Assembly: GCA_025352665.1 (NCBI GenBank)
Contig: JANXSM010000025.1
Location: 1-49,075, forward strand
Direction: 5' to 3'
Length of the DNA stretch: 49,075 bases
Source: Rhodospirillales bacterium
GTDB lineage: Bacteria > Pseudomonadota > Alphaproteobacteria > Acetobacterales > Acetobacteraceae
Below, piece after piece: positions 17,301-26,402 of the stretch; the stretch's first letter is position 1, and every line of letters begins with the position of its first letter. The notes under the pieces were generated by a model. That model was not told the origin of the DNA and ran no database searches. It saw only the letters and a list, made by a program, of their open reading frames with translations. A program made the position numbers and the translations under genes.

Positions 17301-18509
17301 TCAGGCGAACAGCGACATCTGCTGCGATTTCAGCCGTGGCAGGCTGGCCGAAAGCAGCTGGCTGTCTGACAGGCGTGGCGTGTGATCGGCGGTGATCAGA
17401 AACGGCGTGACCTTGCCCAACGACAGACGCAGGCGAGACAGATCGTCCAGTCGCAGACGGCGGTGGCGGCGAGCGATCAAGATGCGATCGACGGATTTCA
17501 CCCCCAGCCCAGGCACCCGCAGCAATTGCTCACGCGGCGCGGTGTTCACATCCATGGGGAACTCCGCGCGGTTGGCCAATGCCCAGGCGAGCTTCGGGTC
17601 CATGTCCAGCGGCATGTTGCCATCAACGCCGGTGGCGAGTTCGTGGTCGGCGAAACCGTAGAAACGCAGCAGCCAGTCTGCCTGGTAAAGCCGATGCTCG
17701 CGCAGCAAGGGGGCGGCGCGCGGGGGCAAGGCGCTGTTGGCGTCCGGGATCGGCGAGAAGGCTGAGTAGTAGACTCGCTTCAAACCATACGAAGCATAGA
17801 GATTGGTGCTCATTGCCAAGATCTCGCGATCGTTGCTGGCATCGGCGCCGACGATGACCTGGGTGCTTTGCCCGGCGGGAGCGAAGCGTGGCGCCCCACG
17901 GTCCTTCGCCGCATCGATGCGCAGCCGCATGCGCGCCATGGAGCGGCGGATGTCCGGCAGGCTTTTTTCCGGGGCAAAGGCGTCGAGCCCGGCTTGGCTG
18001 GGCAGTTCCACGTTGATCGACAACCGGTCGGCGTGGCGGCCGGCGGCTGCCATCAGCTCGGGCGACGCGTCGGGGATGGTTTTGAGGTGGATGTAGCCAC
18101 GAAATCCATGATCCTCGCGCAGCACGCGAGCGACTTCGACCAGTTGCTCCATCGTGTAGTCCGGGGAGCGGATGATGCCGGAGGACAGGAACAGCCCCTC
18201 GATGCAGTTGCGGCGATAGAAGCCGAGGGTGAGCTGCACCACCTCGGCCACCGTGAAGCGGGCGCGCTGCACGTTCGAGGAACGGCGGTTGATGCAATAG
18301 AGGCACTCGTAGACGCAGGCGTTGGTTAGCAGGATTTTGAGCAGGGAAATGCAGCGCCCGTCTGGCGCGTACGCGTGGCAGATGCCCATCCCTTCGGTGG
18401 AGCCGATGCCACCCGAGAGCGAGTTGCGTTTCTCCGTGCCTGAGGAGGCGCAGGAGGCGTCGTATTTCGCCGCATCCGCCAGTATGGCCAGCTTGTCCAG
18501 CAGGTCCAT
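17301..18509 (-). CDS. Putative DNA modification/repair radical SAM protein
   Basis: 402 aa from ATG 18509 (MDLLDKLAILADAAKYDASC). An ATG at 18521 would add four residues. The radical SAM cluster motif is CVYECLYC (Cys65, Cys69, Cys72) within LLTNACVYECLYCINRRSS. A helix-hairpin-helix near the C-terminus (VPGLGVKSVDRILIARRHRR) suggests DNA binding. It matches the TIGR03916-type protein almost always found next to the DUF4130/UdgX gene; its reaction is unknown. It starts an operon with udgX and DUF427. A 121-bp divergent region separates it from the S9 peptidase gene. Confidence 0.92.
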   Translation of the reverse strand: MDLLDKLAILADAAKYDASCASSGTEKRNSLSGGIGSTEGMGICHAYAPDGRCISLLKILLTNACVYECLYCINRRSSNVQRARFTVAEVVQLTLGFYRRNCIEGLFLSSGIIRSPDYTMEQLVEVARVLREDHGFRGYIHLKTIPDASPELMAAAGRHADRLSINVELPSQAGLDAFAPEKSLPDIRRSMARMRLRIDAAKDRGAPRFAPAGQSTQVIVGADASNDREILAMSTNLYASYGLKRVYYSAFSPIPDANSALPPRAAPLLREHRLYQADWLLRFYGFADHELATGVDGNMPLDMDPKLAWALANRAEFPMDVNTAPREQLLRVPGLGVKSVDRILIARRHRRLRLDDLSRLRLSLGKVTPFLITADHTPRLSDSQLLSASLPRLKSQQMSLFA

Positions 18510-18630
18510 GACCGCTCCCATAGAATTGTTCGATCTATGTTCTGGTGATGAAAACGCCGAAGGCAAGCTGGCTGGGTTTGCAAGACGGGTGGAGTGTGGT
18601 GCGATGGCGGCTTAGCCGGAGACCTCTCGC

Positions 18631-20394
18631 ATGCCCCATTCGCCAGACAGCTGGACCCGCATCGGTGCCTATACCTCGCCGTCGTTTTCGAAGGACGGCA
18701 CCCAGCTGTTCCACATGCGCGGGGCCGGGCTGCCGCAGCCCTGGGTGATGGACATCGATGGGGGGAATGCCCGCCAGATCGCCGATTTTGACGAGAAGGT
18801 GGCCCTGCTGCGCCGCTCGCCGGTGGACGATCGTGCGATCCTGGGCGTTGATGCCGGGGGCGATGAGCGGCAGCAGTTCCACCTGATGGAGCTTGACGGC
18901 AGCGTGCGCGCGCTGACCGAGGCGCCCGACGTCATTCACGATTTCGGGGCCTGGTCGCCGGACGGCACGCGCATCGCCTACACCGCGAATGACCGTGACG
19001 AGCGGAGTTTCGATGTTCTGGTGCGCGAGCTGTCGACGGGTGCTGTGACCCAGTTGCGCGAGGGGCTGGGCCAGGTGAGCGTGTGCGGCTGGAATGGCGA
19101 CCGTATTGCGTTCATCACGGATTTCAGCAGTTCCGACCAGTCATTATGGGTGATTGACGTGACCACCGGCGAGGCGAGCGCCGTTCCGGCGCCAGGCCCC
19201 ACCCGCTACGCCTCCATCCGCTTCACGCCGGACGGGGCGCTCATGGGGCTGACCGACCATGGCGGCTGCGACTTTATGCGGCTGTGCCGGATCGACGCGC
19301 GCAATGGCGGGGTGTCAGTGGTGCATGACGCGCCCGAGCGGGATGTGGAGGCCTGGTCGCAGGCGCCGAACCGCGGCCGCATCGCGGTTATCGAGAACGA
19401 TCGCGGGTATGCAATGCTGAAGGTGGACGGCGAGGTGGTCGAGGGGCTGCCGCCCGGGATAGTGGCCGACCTCGCCTGGTCGCCGGACGGCGGCACTTTG
19501 GCGTTTACCGCGCAGTCGCCGATCGACCCGGCGGGGATCTGGCTGTGGAAGGACGGCGAGGCTGCGCCTTTGCTGCGGCCGGACCCGCAGGCCGAAGCGG
19601 GCATCGGGCGGGCCGAGATGGTGGCCTACCAGCTGGTGATGTGGCCGGCCGAGGATGGCCGGATGATCCCCGGCTGGTTCGCGCTGCCGCGCACGCCGAA
19701 GCCGGCGACCGGCTATCCTTCGGTGGTGTGGGTGCATGGTGGCCCCGCCAGTCAGACCCGGGCGAATTTCCGCGCCGACACGCAGATGCTGCTCGACCAG
19801 GGGTTCGCCGTGCTGTTGCCCAATGTGCGAGGCAGCACCGGCTACGGCCGCTCCTTTATGGAGAGCGACGATGTGGCGCTGCGTCCGGCCGCCCTGTCCG
19901 ACCTCGCCCATGGCCGCCACTGGCTGGCCGCCCAGCCCGACATCGACGCCGCCCGCATCGGCGTGATGGGCCAGTCCTACGGTGGCTGGATGGTGCTTGC
20001 CGCGATCACACTCTATCCGGAGCTTTGGGCAGCCGCGGTGAACTACTACGGGATTGCCGATTTCGTGACCCTGCTCGAGCGCACCGGCCCGTGGCGGCGC
20101 GATCATCGGGCCCGTGAATACGGCTTCCCCGGCGTGGACGATGAGCTGTTCTCGCGCATATCGCCGATCCACCATGTGGGTTGGGTCACCGCCCCGCTTC
20201 TGGTGGCCCATGGCAACCGCGACCCGCGGGTTCCCAAACACGAGAGCGACCAGTTCGTCGCGGCCATGCAGGAGCGGCAGTTGAAGGTGCGCTACGAGGA
20301 GTTCGACTACGCCGGCCATGGGTTCATTCGCCCGGATCACCGCAAGCGGATTTTCATGGCGGTGGCTGAGCATTTCACGACGCATCTCGCATGA
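18631..20394 (+). CDS. S9 family serine peptidase (acylaminoacyl-peptidase/DPP type)
   Basis: 587 aa. Residues 1 to about 330 form a WD/beta-propeller with repeated WSPDGTRIAY-like blades (FGAWSPDG, LAWSPDGG). The C-terminal alpha/beta hydrolase has Ser449 in MGQSYGGWM, Asp in AHGNRDPRVP and His in YAGHGFIRPDH, with the oxyanion HGGPASQ upstream. No signal peptide is seen, so it is probably cytosolic. It cleaves short peptides or acylated residues. The last codon overlaps the GGT start (ATGA at 20391-20394), suggesting joint peptide breakdown. Confidence 0.93.
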   Translation: MPHSPDSWTRIGAYTSPSFSKDGTQLFHMRGAGLPQPWVMDIDGGNARQIADFDEKVALLRRSPVDDRAILGVDAGGDERQQFHLMELDGSVRALTEAPDVIHDFGAWSPDGTRIAYTANDRDERSFDVLVRELSTGAVTQLREGLGQVSVCGWNGDRIAFITDFSSSDQSLWVIDVTTGEASAVPAPGPTRYASIRFTPDGALMGLTDHGGCDFMRLCRIDARNGGVSVVHDAPERDVEAWSQAPNRGRIAVIENDRGYAMLKVDGEVVEGLPPGIVADLAWSPDGGTLAFTAQSPIDPAGIWLWKDGEAAPLLRPDPQAEAGIGRAEMVAYQLVMWPAEDGRMIPGWFALPRTPKPATGYPSVVWVHGGPASQTRANFRADTQMLLDQGFAVLLPNVRGSTGYGRSFMESDDVALRPAALSDLAHGRHWLAAQPDIDAARIGVMGQSYGGWMVLAAITLYPELWAAAVNYYGIADFVTLLERTGPWRRDHRAREYGFPGVDDELFSRISPIHHVGWVTAPLLVAHGNRDPRVPKHESDQFVAAMQERQLKVRYEEFDYAGHGFIRPDHRKRIFMAVAEHFTTHLA

Positions 20395-21959
20395 GCCAAC
20401 GCACCCATCGCCCGCCGATCATTGGCCGCAACGGCGCGGTGGGCGCCAACCATCCGCTGGCAGCCCAGGCCGGGCTCGACATTCTGCGTGCCGGGGGGAA
20501 TGCGGTGGATGCCGCCGTCGCCATTTCGCTGGCGCTTGGCGTGGTCGAGCCGGCGATGTCGGGCCTCGGCGGCGACGGATTTTACCACGTGCTCGTCGGC
20601 GGCAAGGGGGAGGTGTTCAACGGTTGCGGCTTCGCACCGGCCGCCGCCACGCCTGAAGCCTACGCGTCCGGTATGGCTGTGTCCGGCCCGAGGTCCGTCT
20701 CGGTGCCCGGCTCGCTCGGCGGCATCGCCGCGATGCATGCGGCCCACGGCACGCTGCCCTGGGCCAGGCTGTTCCAGTCTGCGATCGAACATGCCCGGCA
20801 TGGCTTCGGCGCCACACCGCATTACGTGGCGTTTGCACAGGATGCCGGGCCGCGTTTCGATGCGCAGGCCGCCGCCACCTTTCGCGCGCCGGCGATTGCC
20901 TCGCTCGTCCGTCAGGAGGCGTTGGCGCGCACGCTCGAGGAAATCGCTGCCGACGGAGTGGAGACGTTTTATCGCGGTCGCCTGGCGCGGCGCATCGCAG
21001 GCCACGGCACGTTGATCACCGAGGCCGATCTCGCCGCGTATCACCCAGAGGTGCAGGCACCGATCTCGATCACATATCGCGGTTGGGAAATCCGGCAGAC
21101 GCCGCCCAACTCCACCGGCTTCTCCACCTTGCAGATGCTGCGCATCCTGGAACGCTTCGACTATGCCAGCCTGTCGCCGGCCGATCGGGTGCACATCATG
21201 GTGGAAGCCAAAAAGCGCGCCTTCCTGGACCGCGAGCGCTACGGCAGCGACCCGCGCTTCGAGACGGTGCCCGTCGAGCAGCTGCTGTCAGATGCCACGA
21301 CCGACGCTCATGTGGCCGCCATCCGAATGGATCGCGCTGGTGAATGGGACACACGGCCTGCGCTGGTGGGTGCGGGAGACACCACTTATTTCGCCGTGGT
21401 CGATGCTGCCGGGAATGCGGTTTCGGCCATTCAGAGCCTCAACAACGCTTTTGGGGCCGGCTGCATCGCGGGTGACACGGGCATTCTGCTCAACAATCGG
21501 ATGGCTTATTGGCATCTCGCCGCCGGCCACCCCAACCGGCTGCAGCCGCACAAGCGCGTGCGCCACACCATGAACGCGCCGATGATCCTGAAGGACGGCG
21601 CACTCTGGGGCGTGCTGGGCACGCCCGGGGCGGACAACCAGGTGCAGGTCAATCTGCAGGTGATTTCCGCTCTGCTCGACGATGGCGACAACCCTCAGGC
21701 CGCTGTGGAACGGCCGCGCTGGACCAGCAGCCAGCCAGGGCAGGGGGCGAACTGGCCGCATGAGGGCGACCATACGCTCACGATCGAACCCGGCTTCGGC
21801 TCCGCGGTGCTCGACGATCTCGAACGTCGTGGCCATCAGCTCAAGCGCGTCGGTCCGCTCGAAGGCCCGTGCGCCATGCAGGTTATCACGGTTGCGCCGA
21901 ACGCCATGCGCATCGCCGGTTCCGACCCGAGGCGGGACGGCTGGGCCGGCGCATACTGA
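20391..21959 (+). CDS. Gamma-glutamyltransferase family protein
   Basis: 522 aa, Ntn-hydrolase fold made as a proenzyme. The N-terminal block AQAGLDILRAGGNAVDAAVA and GLGGDGFYHVLV is typical. The autocleavage/nucleophile Thr331 is in GAGDTTYFAVVD, which aligns with TTHYSVVD of E. coli Ggt. NNRMAYW and MNAPMILKDG are further family blocks. No signal peptide is visible, unlike periplasmic Ggt, so a cytosolic gamma-glutamyl or related acylase role is more likely. It is coupled to the upstream peptidase. Confidence 0.9.
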   Translation: MSQRTHRPPIIGRNGAVGANHPLAAQAGLDILRAGGNAVDAAVAISLALGVVEPAMSGLGGDGFYHVLVGGKGEVFNGCGFAPAAATPEAYASGMAVSGPRSVSVPGSLGGIAAMHAAHGTLPWARLFQSAIEHARHGFGATPHYVAFAQDAGPRFDAQAAATFRAPAIASLVRQEALARTLEEIAADGVETFYRGRLARRIAGHGTLITEADLAAYHPEVQAPISITYRGWEIRQTPPNSTGFSTLQMLRILERFDYASLSPADRVHIMVEAKKRAFLDRERYGSDPRFETVPVEQLLSDATTDAHVAAIRMDRAGEWDTRPALVGAGDTTYFAVVDAAGNAVSAIQSLNNAFGAGCIAGDTGILLNNRMAYWHLAAGHPNRLQPHKRVRHTMNAPMILKDGALWGVLGTPGADNQVQVNLQVISALLDDGDNPQAAVERPRWTSSQPGQGANWPHEGDHTLTIEPGFGSAVLDDLERRGHQLKRVGPLEGPCAMQVITVAPNAMRIAGSDPRRDGWAGAY

Positions 21960-22019
21960 GGCAACGCAAGGAACCAACTCCGGTGTCGCCGGGTTCTTAT
22001 CTGGTCAATGGAGTCTCCG

Positions 22020-22736
22020 ATGGCACTGAAACGGCGAGAATTGCTGAGCTCGACGATTGCAGCCGTCTTCGCGGTAACAACCGCGGCCTGTGCCACGACC
22101 GTCACCGGAGCCTTGCCGTGGACAGCCAGCGCCGCTGATCCGCCCAAGCCGGTCACCCCTGGCGGCTGGCTGTATTTCACCCCTGAGGAAGCCGGCGTGG
22201 TCGAGGTCTTCGTGGACCATCTGATCCCGCCCGACCCGAAAACGCCCGGCGCGCGCGATGCGGGCGTTGCGGTCTATATCGATCGACAGCTCGCGGGTCC
22301 GTATGGCTCCTCGGCGGGGCTTTACATGCGCCCGCCCTTTGCCGACGGCTCACCGCAGCAAGGCGCGCAATCGGCGTTGACGCCTGCCGCACGTTACCGG
22401 GTGGCCCTGGCAGCGCTGGACCAGCACTGCCGGCAGAGGTTCGCCGGCAAATCCTACCGCGACATTCCCGCCGACCAGCAGGTCGATCTTATTCGCCAGA
22501 TGGAGAAGGGCAGTCTGGTTCTGGCCAATGCCAACGCCCGGGCCTTTTTCGAGGTGATCCTGAAAAACACGCAGGAAGGTTTCTTTGCCGACCCGATCTA
22601 CGGCGGCAATCGCGACATGGTCGGCTGGAAGATGATCGGCTTTCCCGGTGCCATATACGACTACCGCGACTGGGTCGGACGGCACAACGAGCGCTACCCC
22701 AATCCGCCCGTCGGCATCGGTGGATCGACCATCTGA
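22020..22736 (+). CDS. Gluconate 2-dehydrogenase subunit 3 family protein (Tat-type)
   Basis: 238 aa from ATG 22020 (MALKRRELLSSTIAAVF). A start at 22008 adds four residues. The KRRELL start and following hydrophobic stretch look like a twin-arginine signal, cleaved near ASAADPP. The mature part has LTPEEAGVVEVFVDHLIPPD-like residues and the C-terminal NPPVGIGG. In gluconate and related dehydrogenases this small subunit carries the FAD subunit across the inner membrane. First gene of the three-gene operon with the GMC subunit 36 bp downstream. Confidence 0.88.
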   Translation: MALKRRELLSSTIAAVFAVTTAACATTVTGALPWTASAADPPKPVTPGGWLYFTPEEAGVVEVFVDHLIPPDPKTPGARDAGVAVYIDRQLAGPYGSSAGLYMRPPFADGSPQQGAQSALTPAARYRVALAALDQHCRQRFAGKSYRDIPADQQVDLIRQMEKGSLVLANANARAFFEVILKNTQEGFFADPIYGGNRDMVGWKMIGFPGAIYDYRDWVGRHNERYPNPPVGIGGSTI

Positions 22737-22772
22737 TGACGCTGGCCGCATAACCAACGGGAGCCACCACCC

Positions 22773-24539
22773 ATGGCACGCATACTACCCGCCACCGACG
22801 TGGTTGTGATCGGCCTCGGCTGGACCGGCTCGATCCTCGCCCATGAAATGTGCGAGGCCGGGCTGCGGGTTGTCGCAATCGAACGCGGCCCCTGGCGCGA
22901 CACCGCCACCGACTTTCCAACCACCTATGCGCAGGACGAGCTGCGCTACCACATCCGCCACGATCTGTTCCTGCGCCCGGCCCAGGAGACGGTGACCATG
23001 CGCAACAACACCAGCCAGAATGCCCTGCCGATGCGTACTTGGGGTTCATTCATGCCGCCCAACGGCGTGGGCGGCGGCGGCGTGCACTGGAACGGCCAAA
23101 CCTGGCGCTTCCTGCCGAGCGACTTTCGACTGCGCTCCCACCTTACCGAACGGTACGGCGCGAAGGCGATCCCCGAGGACATGACGATCCAGGACTGGGG
23201 CGTCACCTACGAGGAGCTCGAGCCGCATTACGACCGTTTCGAGTATCTGTGTGGCACGTCCGGCAAGGCTGGCAACCTGGCCGGCAAGACGCAGCCGGGC
23301 GGCAATCCGTTCGAAGGTGCCCGTTCACGCGAATACCCGACGCCGCCGCAGCAGCAGCCCTACGCGCCGACCTTGTTCGCCAAGGCGGCGCTGGAGGCGG
23401 GGTGCCATCCGTTCCCACAGCCATCGAGCAACCTGTCGCAGCCGTATACCAACACGCTGGGCATGAAGCTTGGTCCTTGCACATACTGTGGCTTTTGCGA
23501 GTGGTTTGGCTGCGGCAACTATTCGAAGGCGAGCCCACAGACCACGGTCCTGCCGAGCCTGGTGCGCAAGCTGAATTTCGAGGCGCGCACGCAATGCGAA
23601 GTCATTCGCATCAACAAGGACGCCAGCGGCAAGCAGGCAACCGGGGTGACCTATGTCGATACTGCCGGCGAGGAATGGGAGCAGCCGGCTGATTTGGTCA
23701 TCCTCTGCGCGTTCCAAATGTTCAACGTGCGTCTGCTGCTCGAATCGGGCATTGGCAAACCTTACGATCCCGCCACCAACGAGGGGGTGATCGGTCGCAA
23801 CTTTTCCTATCAGACCACCTCTGGCGTGGATGCTTTCTTCGAGAACAAGAACTTTAATCCGTTCGTCGCTTCCGGTGCGGTTGGCATGATCATCGACGAC
23901 TACAACGGTGATAATTTCGACCATTCCGGACTGGGGTTTGTCGGCGGTGGCTATATGGGCGCTGGGATGACCAACGGGCGGCCGATCGAAGGCTTGCGAA
24001 CGCCGCCGGGCACGCCAGCTTGGGGTGCCGACTGGAAACGCGCCGTCACCGACAACTACCCCAGCAGCTACGGCTTCGCCGCCCATGGCAGCTGCTACAG
24101 CTATCGCGGCAACGCCATGGACCTCGACCCCACCTACATCGATCGGTTCGGGCGCAAGCTGCTGCGCATGACCTTCGATTTCCACGATAACGAATTGAAG
24201 ATGTCGCAGTATCTGACCGACCGGCTGGCAGAAATCGTGCAGAAGATGGGGCCCAAGCAAGTGGTGAAGCATCCGCGCACCGGTCCCTATAATTCCAGTG
24301 TTTATCAGACAACGCATCTGTGCGGTGGTGCCGTGATGGGCACCGATCCCAAGACCAGCGCGCTCAATCGTTACTTGCAGAGTTGGGACGTCTCGAACCT
24401 GTTTGTCATGGGGGCGACCGCGTTTCCCCAGAATGCCGGCTACAATCCGACCAACACCGTCGGCGCCCTGGCCTACTGGGCGGCACAGGCGATCCGCACG
24501 CAGTATCTTAAGAATCCCGGTCCGCTGGTGCCGGTATGA
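22773..24539 (+). CDS. GMC-family FAD dehydrogenase, gluconate 2-dehydrogenase type
   Basis: 588 aa, the usual size of the flavoprotein subunit. The FAD-binding motif VVVIGLGWTGS is at residues 10-20, with no signal peptide of its own, as expected if it is carried by the Tat-type small subunit. A Cys cluster (Cys236, 239, 242, 247 in GPCTYCGFCEWFGCG) may bind an Fe-S cluster, as found in bacterial FAD-dependent glucose dehydrogenase. The C-terminal NPTNTVGALAYWAA region is the GMC end. It oxidises a sugar or sugar acid in the periplasm and passes electrons to the cytochrome subunit. The exact substrate cannot be told from sequence. Confidence 0.9.
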   Translation: MARILPATDVVVIGLGWTGSILAHEMCEAGLRVVAIERGPWRDTATDFPTTYAQDELRYHIRHDLFLRPAQETVTMRNNTSQNALPMRTWGSFMPPNGVGGGGVHWNGQTWRFLPSDFRLRSHLTERYGAKAIPEDMTIQDWGVTYEELEPHYDRFEYLCGTSGKAGNLAGKTQPGGNPFEGARSREYPTPPQQQPYAPTLFAKAALEAGCHPFPQPSSNLSQPYTNTLGMKLGPCTYCGFCEWFGCGNYSKASPQTTVLPSLVRKLNFEARTQCEVIRINKDASGKQATGVTYVDTAGEEWEQPADLVILCAFQMFNVRLLLESGIGKPYDPATNEGVIGRNFSYQTTSGVDAFFENKNFNPFVASGAVGMIIDDYNGDNFDHSGLGFVGGGYMGAGMTNGRPIEGLRTPPGTPAWGADWKRAVTDNYPSSYGFAAHGSCYSYRGNAMDLDPTYIDRFGRKLLRMTFDFHDNELKMSQYLTDRLAEIVQKMGPKQVVKHPRTGPYNSSVYQTTHLCGGAVMGTDPKTSALNRYLQSWDVSNLFVMGATAFPQNAGYNPTNTVGALAYWAAQAIRTQYLKNPGPLVPV

Positions 24540-25765
24540 GCGCTCGCCTGGCGGCCGCGATCGCAGGCCTTGCCCTGTTTGCGGCAAGCCCGAAGGCGAT
24601 GGCCCAGGGTCAGGAGTTCGACGTGATCGAGCGCGGCCATGTGTTGGCGACCGTGGGCGACTGTGTCGCCTGCCACACGGCGCCCGGTGGCAAGCCGTTC
24701 TCCGGCGGCCTCAAGATCGAGACGCCATTCGGCATCATCGCCTCACCGAACATCACGCCCGATATGGACACCGGCATCGGCAGATGGACGGACGCGGAAT
24801 TCGTGCGCGCCATGCACGAGGGGATCGGCCGCAATGGCGAGCATCTCTACCCGGCGTTTCCCTACCCGTACTACACCAAGGTCACGACCTCGGACGTTCT
24901 CGCGATCCGCGCATGGCTTGCCACCATTCCGGCCGTACGCAACGAGGTCGTTTCCAACCAGCTGCCGTTTCCGTTCAGCATCCGCGCCGATCTGATCGGC
25001 TGGAACGGCTTGAATTTCAAGGAGGGGCGGTTTGTCCCCTCGGCAGCCAAGCCGGCCGTGTGGAATCGGGGCGCCTATCTGGTTGAGGGCCTTGGCCATT
25101 GCGGGGCCTGCCACACCGAAAAGAATGTGATCGGCGGCGACAAATCGGACCGCGCCTTGCTTGGTGGAACTCTGGGTGGTTGGTTTGCACCCAATATCGG
25201 TGGGGACATGCGACGCGGCGTGGGCGGCTGGTCGAACGAGCAGATCGTGGCCTACCTCAAAACCGGGCACAACGACGTCGCCGCGGCTTCCGGCCCGATG
25301 GCAGATGTCGTGACGCAATCCACATCGCGCATGGCGCCGGCGGATCTGCAGGCGATCGCCGTCTATCTGCGAGACCAGCCCCCGCCGCAGGACGAGCCGA
25401 CTGCGAAACCGGACGACGTCGTGATGAAAACCGGTGGACGCGTCTATGCAACGCAATGTGCCGCTTGCCATACCCAGCCGGGTTCCGGCGTCAATGGGTT
25501 GTTCCCGACTTTGGCGCACGCGCCGAATATACAGTCGATCAACCCGACCACGCTGATCCGTGCGGTTCTGCAGGGCGCCAAATCGGTGGCGACCGACCCC
25601 GCGCCGACCGGTGCCGCGATGCCTGCGTTCGACTGGAAACTCAGTGACGAGCAGGTGGCGGCGGCGCTGACCTATGTGCGATGGAGTTGGGGCAACTCGG
25701 CGCCATCGGTGACATCCAGCCAGGTCGCCGATATCCGCAAGGCGCTGCGCAAGGAAGGCGATTGA
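24536..25765 (+). CDS. Triheme cytochrome c subunit of the periplasmic dehydrogenase
   Basis: 409 aa. A signal peptide (MSARLAAAIAGLALFAASPKAMA) is followed by three heme sites: CVACH at 43-47, CGACH at 189-193 and CAACH at 308-312. Three c-type domains of about 130 residues match the cytochrome subunit of gluconate, sorbitol and alcohol dehydrogenases, which passes electrons to ubiquinone. The start overlaps the flavoprotein stop (ATGA at 24536-24539). The C-terminus lacks an obvious membrane anchor, although WSWGNSAPS near the end could be a surface helix. Confidence 0.93.
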   Translation: MSARLAAAIAGLALFAASPKAMAQGQEFDVIERGHVLATVGDCVACHTAPGGKPFSGGLKIETPFGIIASPNITPDMDTGIGRWTDAEFVRAMHEGIGRNGEHLYPAFPYPYYTKVTTSDVLAIRAWLATIPAVRNEVVSNQLPFPFSIRADLIGWNGLNFKEGRFVPSAAKPAVWNRGAYLVEGLGHCGACHTEKNVIGGDKSDRALLGGTLGGWFAPNIGGDMRRGVGGWSNEQIVAYLKTGHNDVAAASGPMADVVTQSTSRMAPADLQAIAVYLRDQPPPQDEPTAKPDDVVMKTGGRVYATQCAACHTQPGSGVNGLFPTLAHAPNIQSINPTTLIRAVLQGAKSVATDPAPTGAAMPAFDWKLSDEQVAAALTYVRWSWGNSAPSVTSSQVADIRKALRKEGD

Positions 25766-25777
25766 GTTCGACCCGGC

Positions 25778-25882
25778 TACAGCGCAATGATCGAAAGTAG
25801 AATCACCGCAAGGTCTGAATCACGCGATAAAATGGAGAGCTAGAGCGGGATTGCGTCGCCTATCAGACGTCATCCCACTCTA
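25778..25882. repeat. TAGAGC palindromic repeat, copy 1
   Basis: The right half (25841-25882) has arms TAGAGCGGGAT and ATCCCACTCTA (one mismatch) around GCCTATCAGAC. The left half, with GAATCACCG and GATAAAA then GAGAGC, matches the longer part of copy 4 (38811-38905) in reverse orientation. Intergenic between convergent genes. Confidence 0.75.
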
Positions 25883-25890
25883 AGATGAGC

Positions 25891-25919
25891 ACAGCCAGAC
25901 CTATGCAAGGTCTGGCTGT
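25891..25919. terminator. Bidirectional intrinsic terminator
   Basis: A perfect 11-bp stem ACAGCCAGACC/GGTCTGGCTGT around a 7-base loop, followed by TTTGGTTT on the plus strand. It lies between the convergent cytochrome gene and the small secreted-protein gene. Confidence 0.7.
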
Positions 25920-25938
25920 TTGGTTTGACGTCGCCCGA

Positions 25939-26292
25939 TTACTCGAACGTGGCACTCGTTGTCTTGTTCTTGTAGAACAGAGACACCTTTTCGGTGGTGC
26001 AGAGGTCGATCGACTCCCACACTGCTTCCTCGCCATCGTTGTATTTCACCTTGAGATCCCAGCCGCACACCTTGGATGGCGCGAAGGTAATCTTCACGCC
26101 GTTGCCGTCCGGCAGGGCGCCGCTGCCCATGATGTCATCACCCCAATCCGCTGAACTATGCGGAGCGACATACACGTCGTCGATCTGATAGCCGGTGCGA
26201 TTGACCAGCGTGAAATCCTGATTGCCGGCCAGCGCTGCGCCGCTGGTGAGGCCGAGCAAGCCAAGCGCCAGTCCAAAACCGAGAAACCGCAT
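25939..26292 (-). CDS. Small secreted protein, function unknown
   Basis: 117 aa with a clear signal peptide (MRFLGFGLALGLLGLTSGAALA, cleavage before GNQDF). The mature part is a short beta-rich domain: FTLVNRTGYQIDDVYVAPHSS, then WDLKVKYNDGEEAVWESIDLC with two Cys about 20 residues apart that may form a disulfide. I have seen similar unnamed periplasmic proteins in alphaproteobacteria. No catalytic motif is visible. A terminator at 25891-25919 follows the gene. Confidence 0.8.
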   Translation of the reverse strand: MRFLGFGLALGLLGLTSGAALAGNQDFTLVNRTGYQIDDVYVAPHSSADWGDDIMGSGALPDGNGVKITFAPSKVCGWDLKVKYNDGEEAVWESIDLCTTEKVSLFYKNKTTSATFE

Positions 26293-26402
26293 TATCTTCC
26301 CCTATTTATTGCGCGGCAAAAACGCTGCGCGCGATGCACTACCGGCACTTATGCTGGCAGGCAATGGTAAATAGAAATCAAACAACGCAGTATCTGAAAA
26401 GT

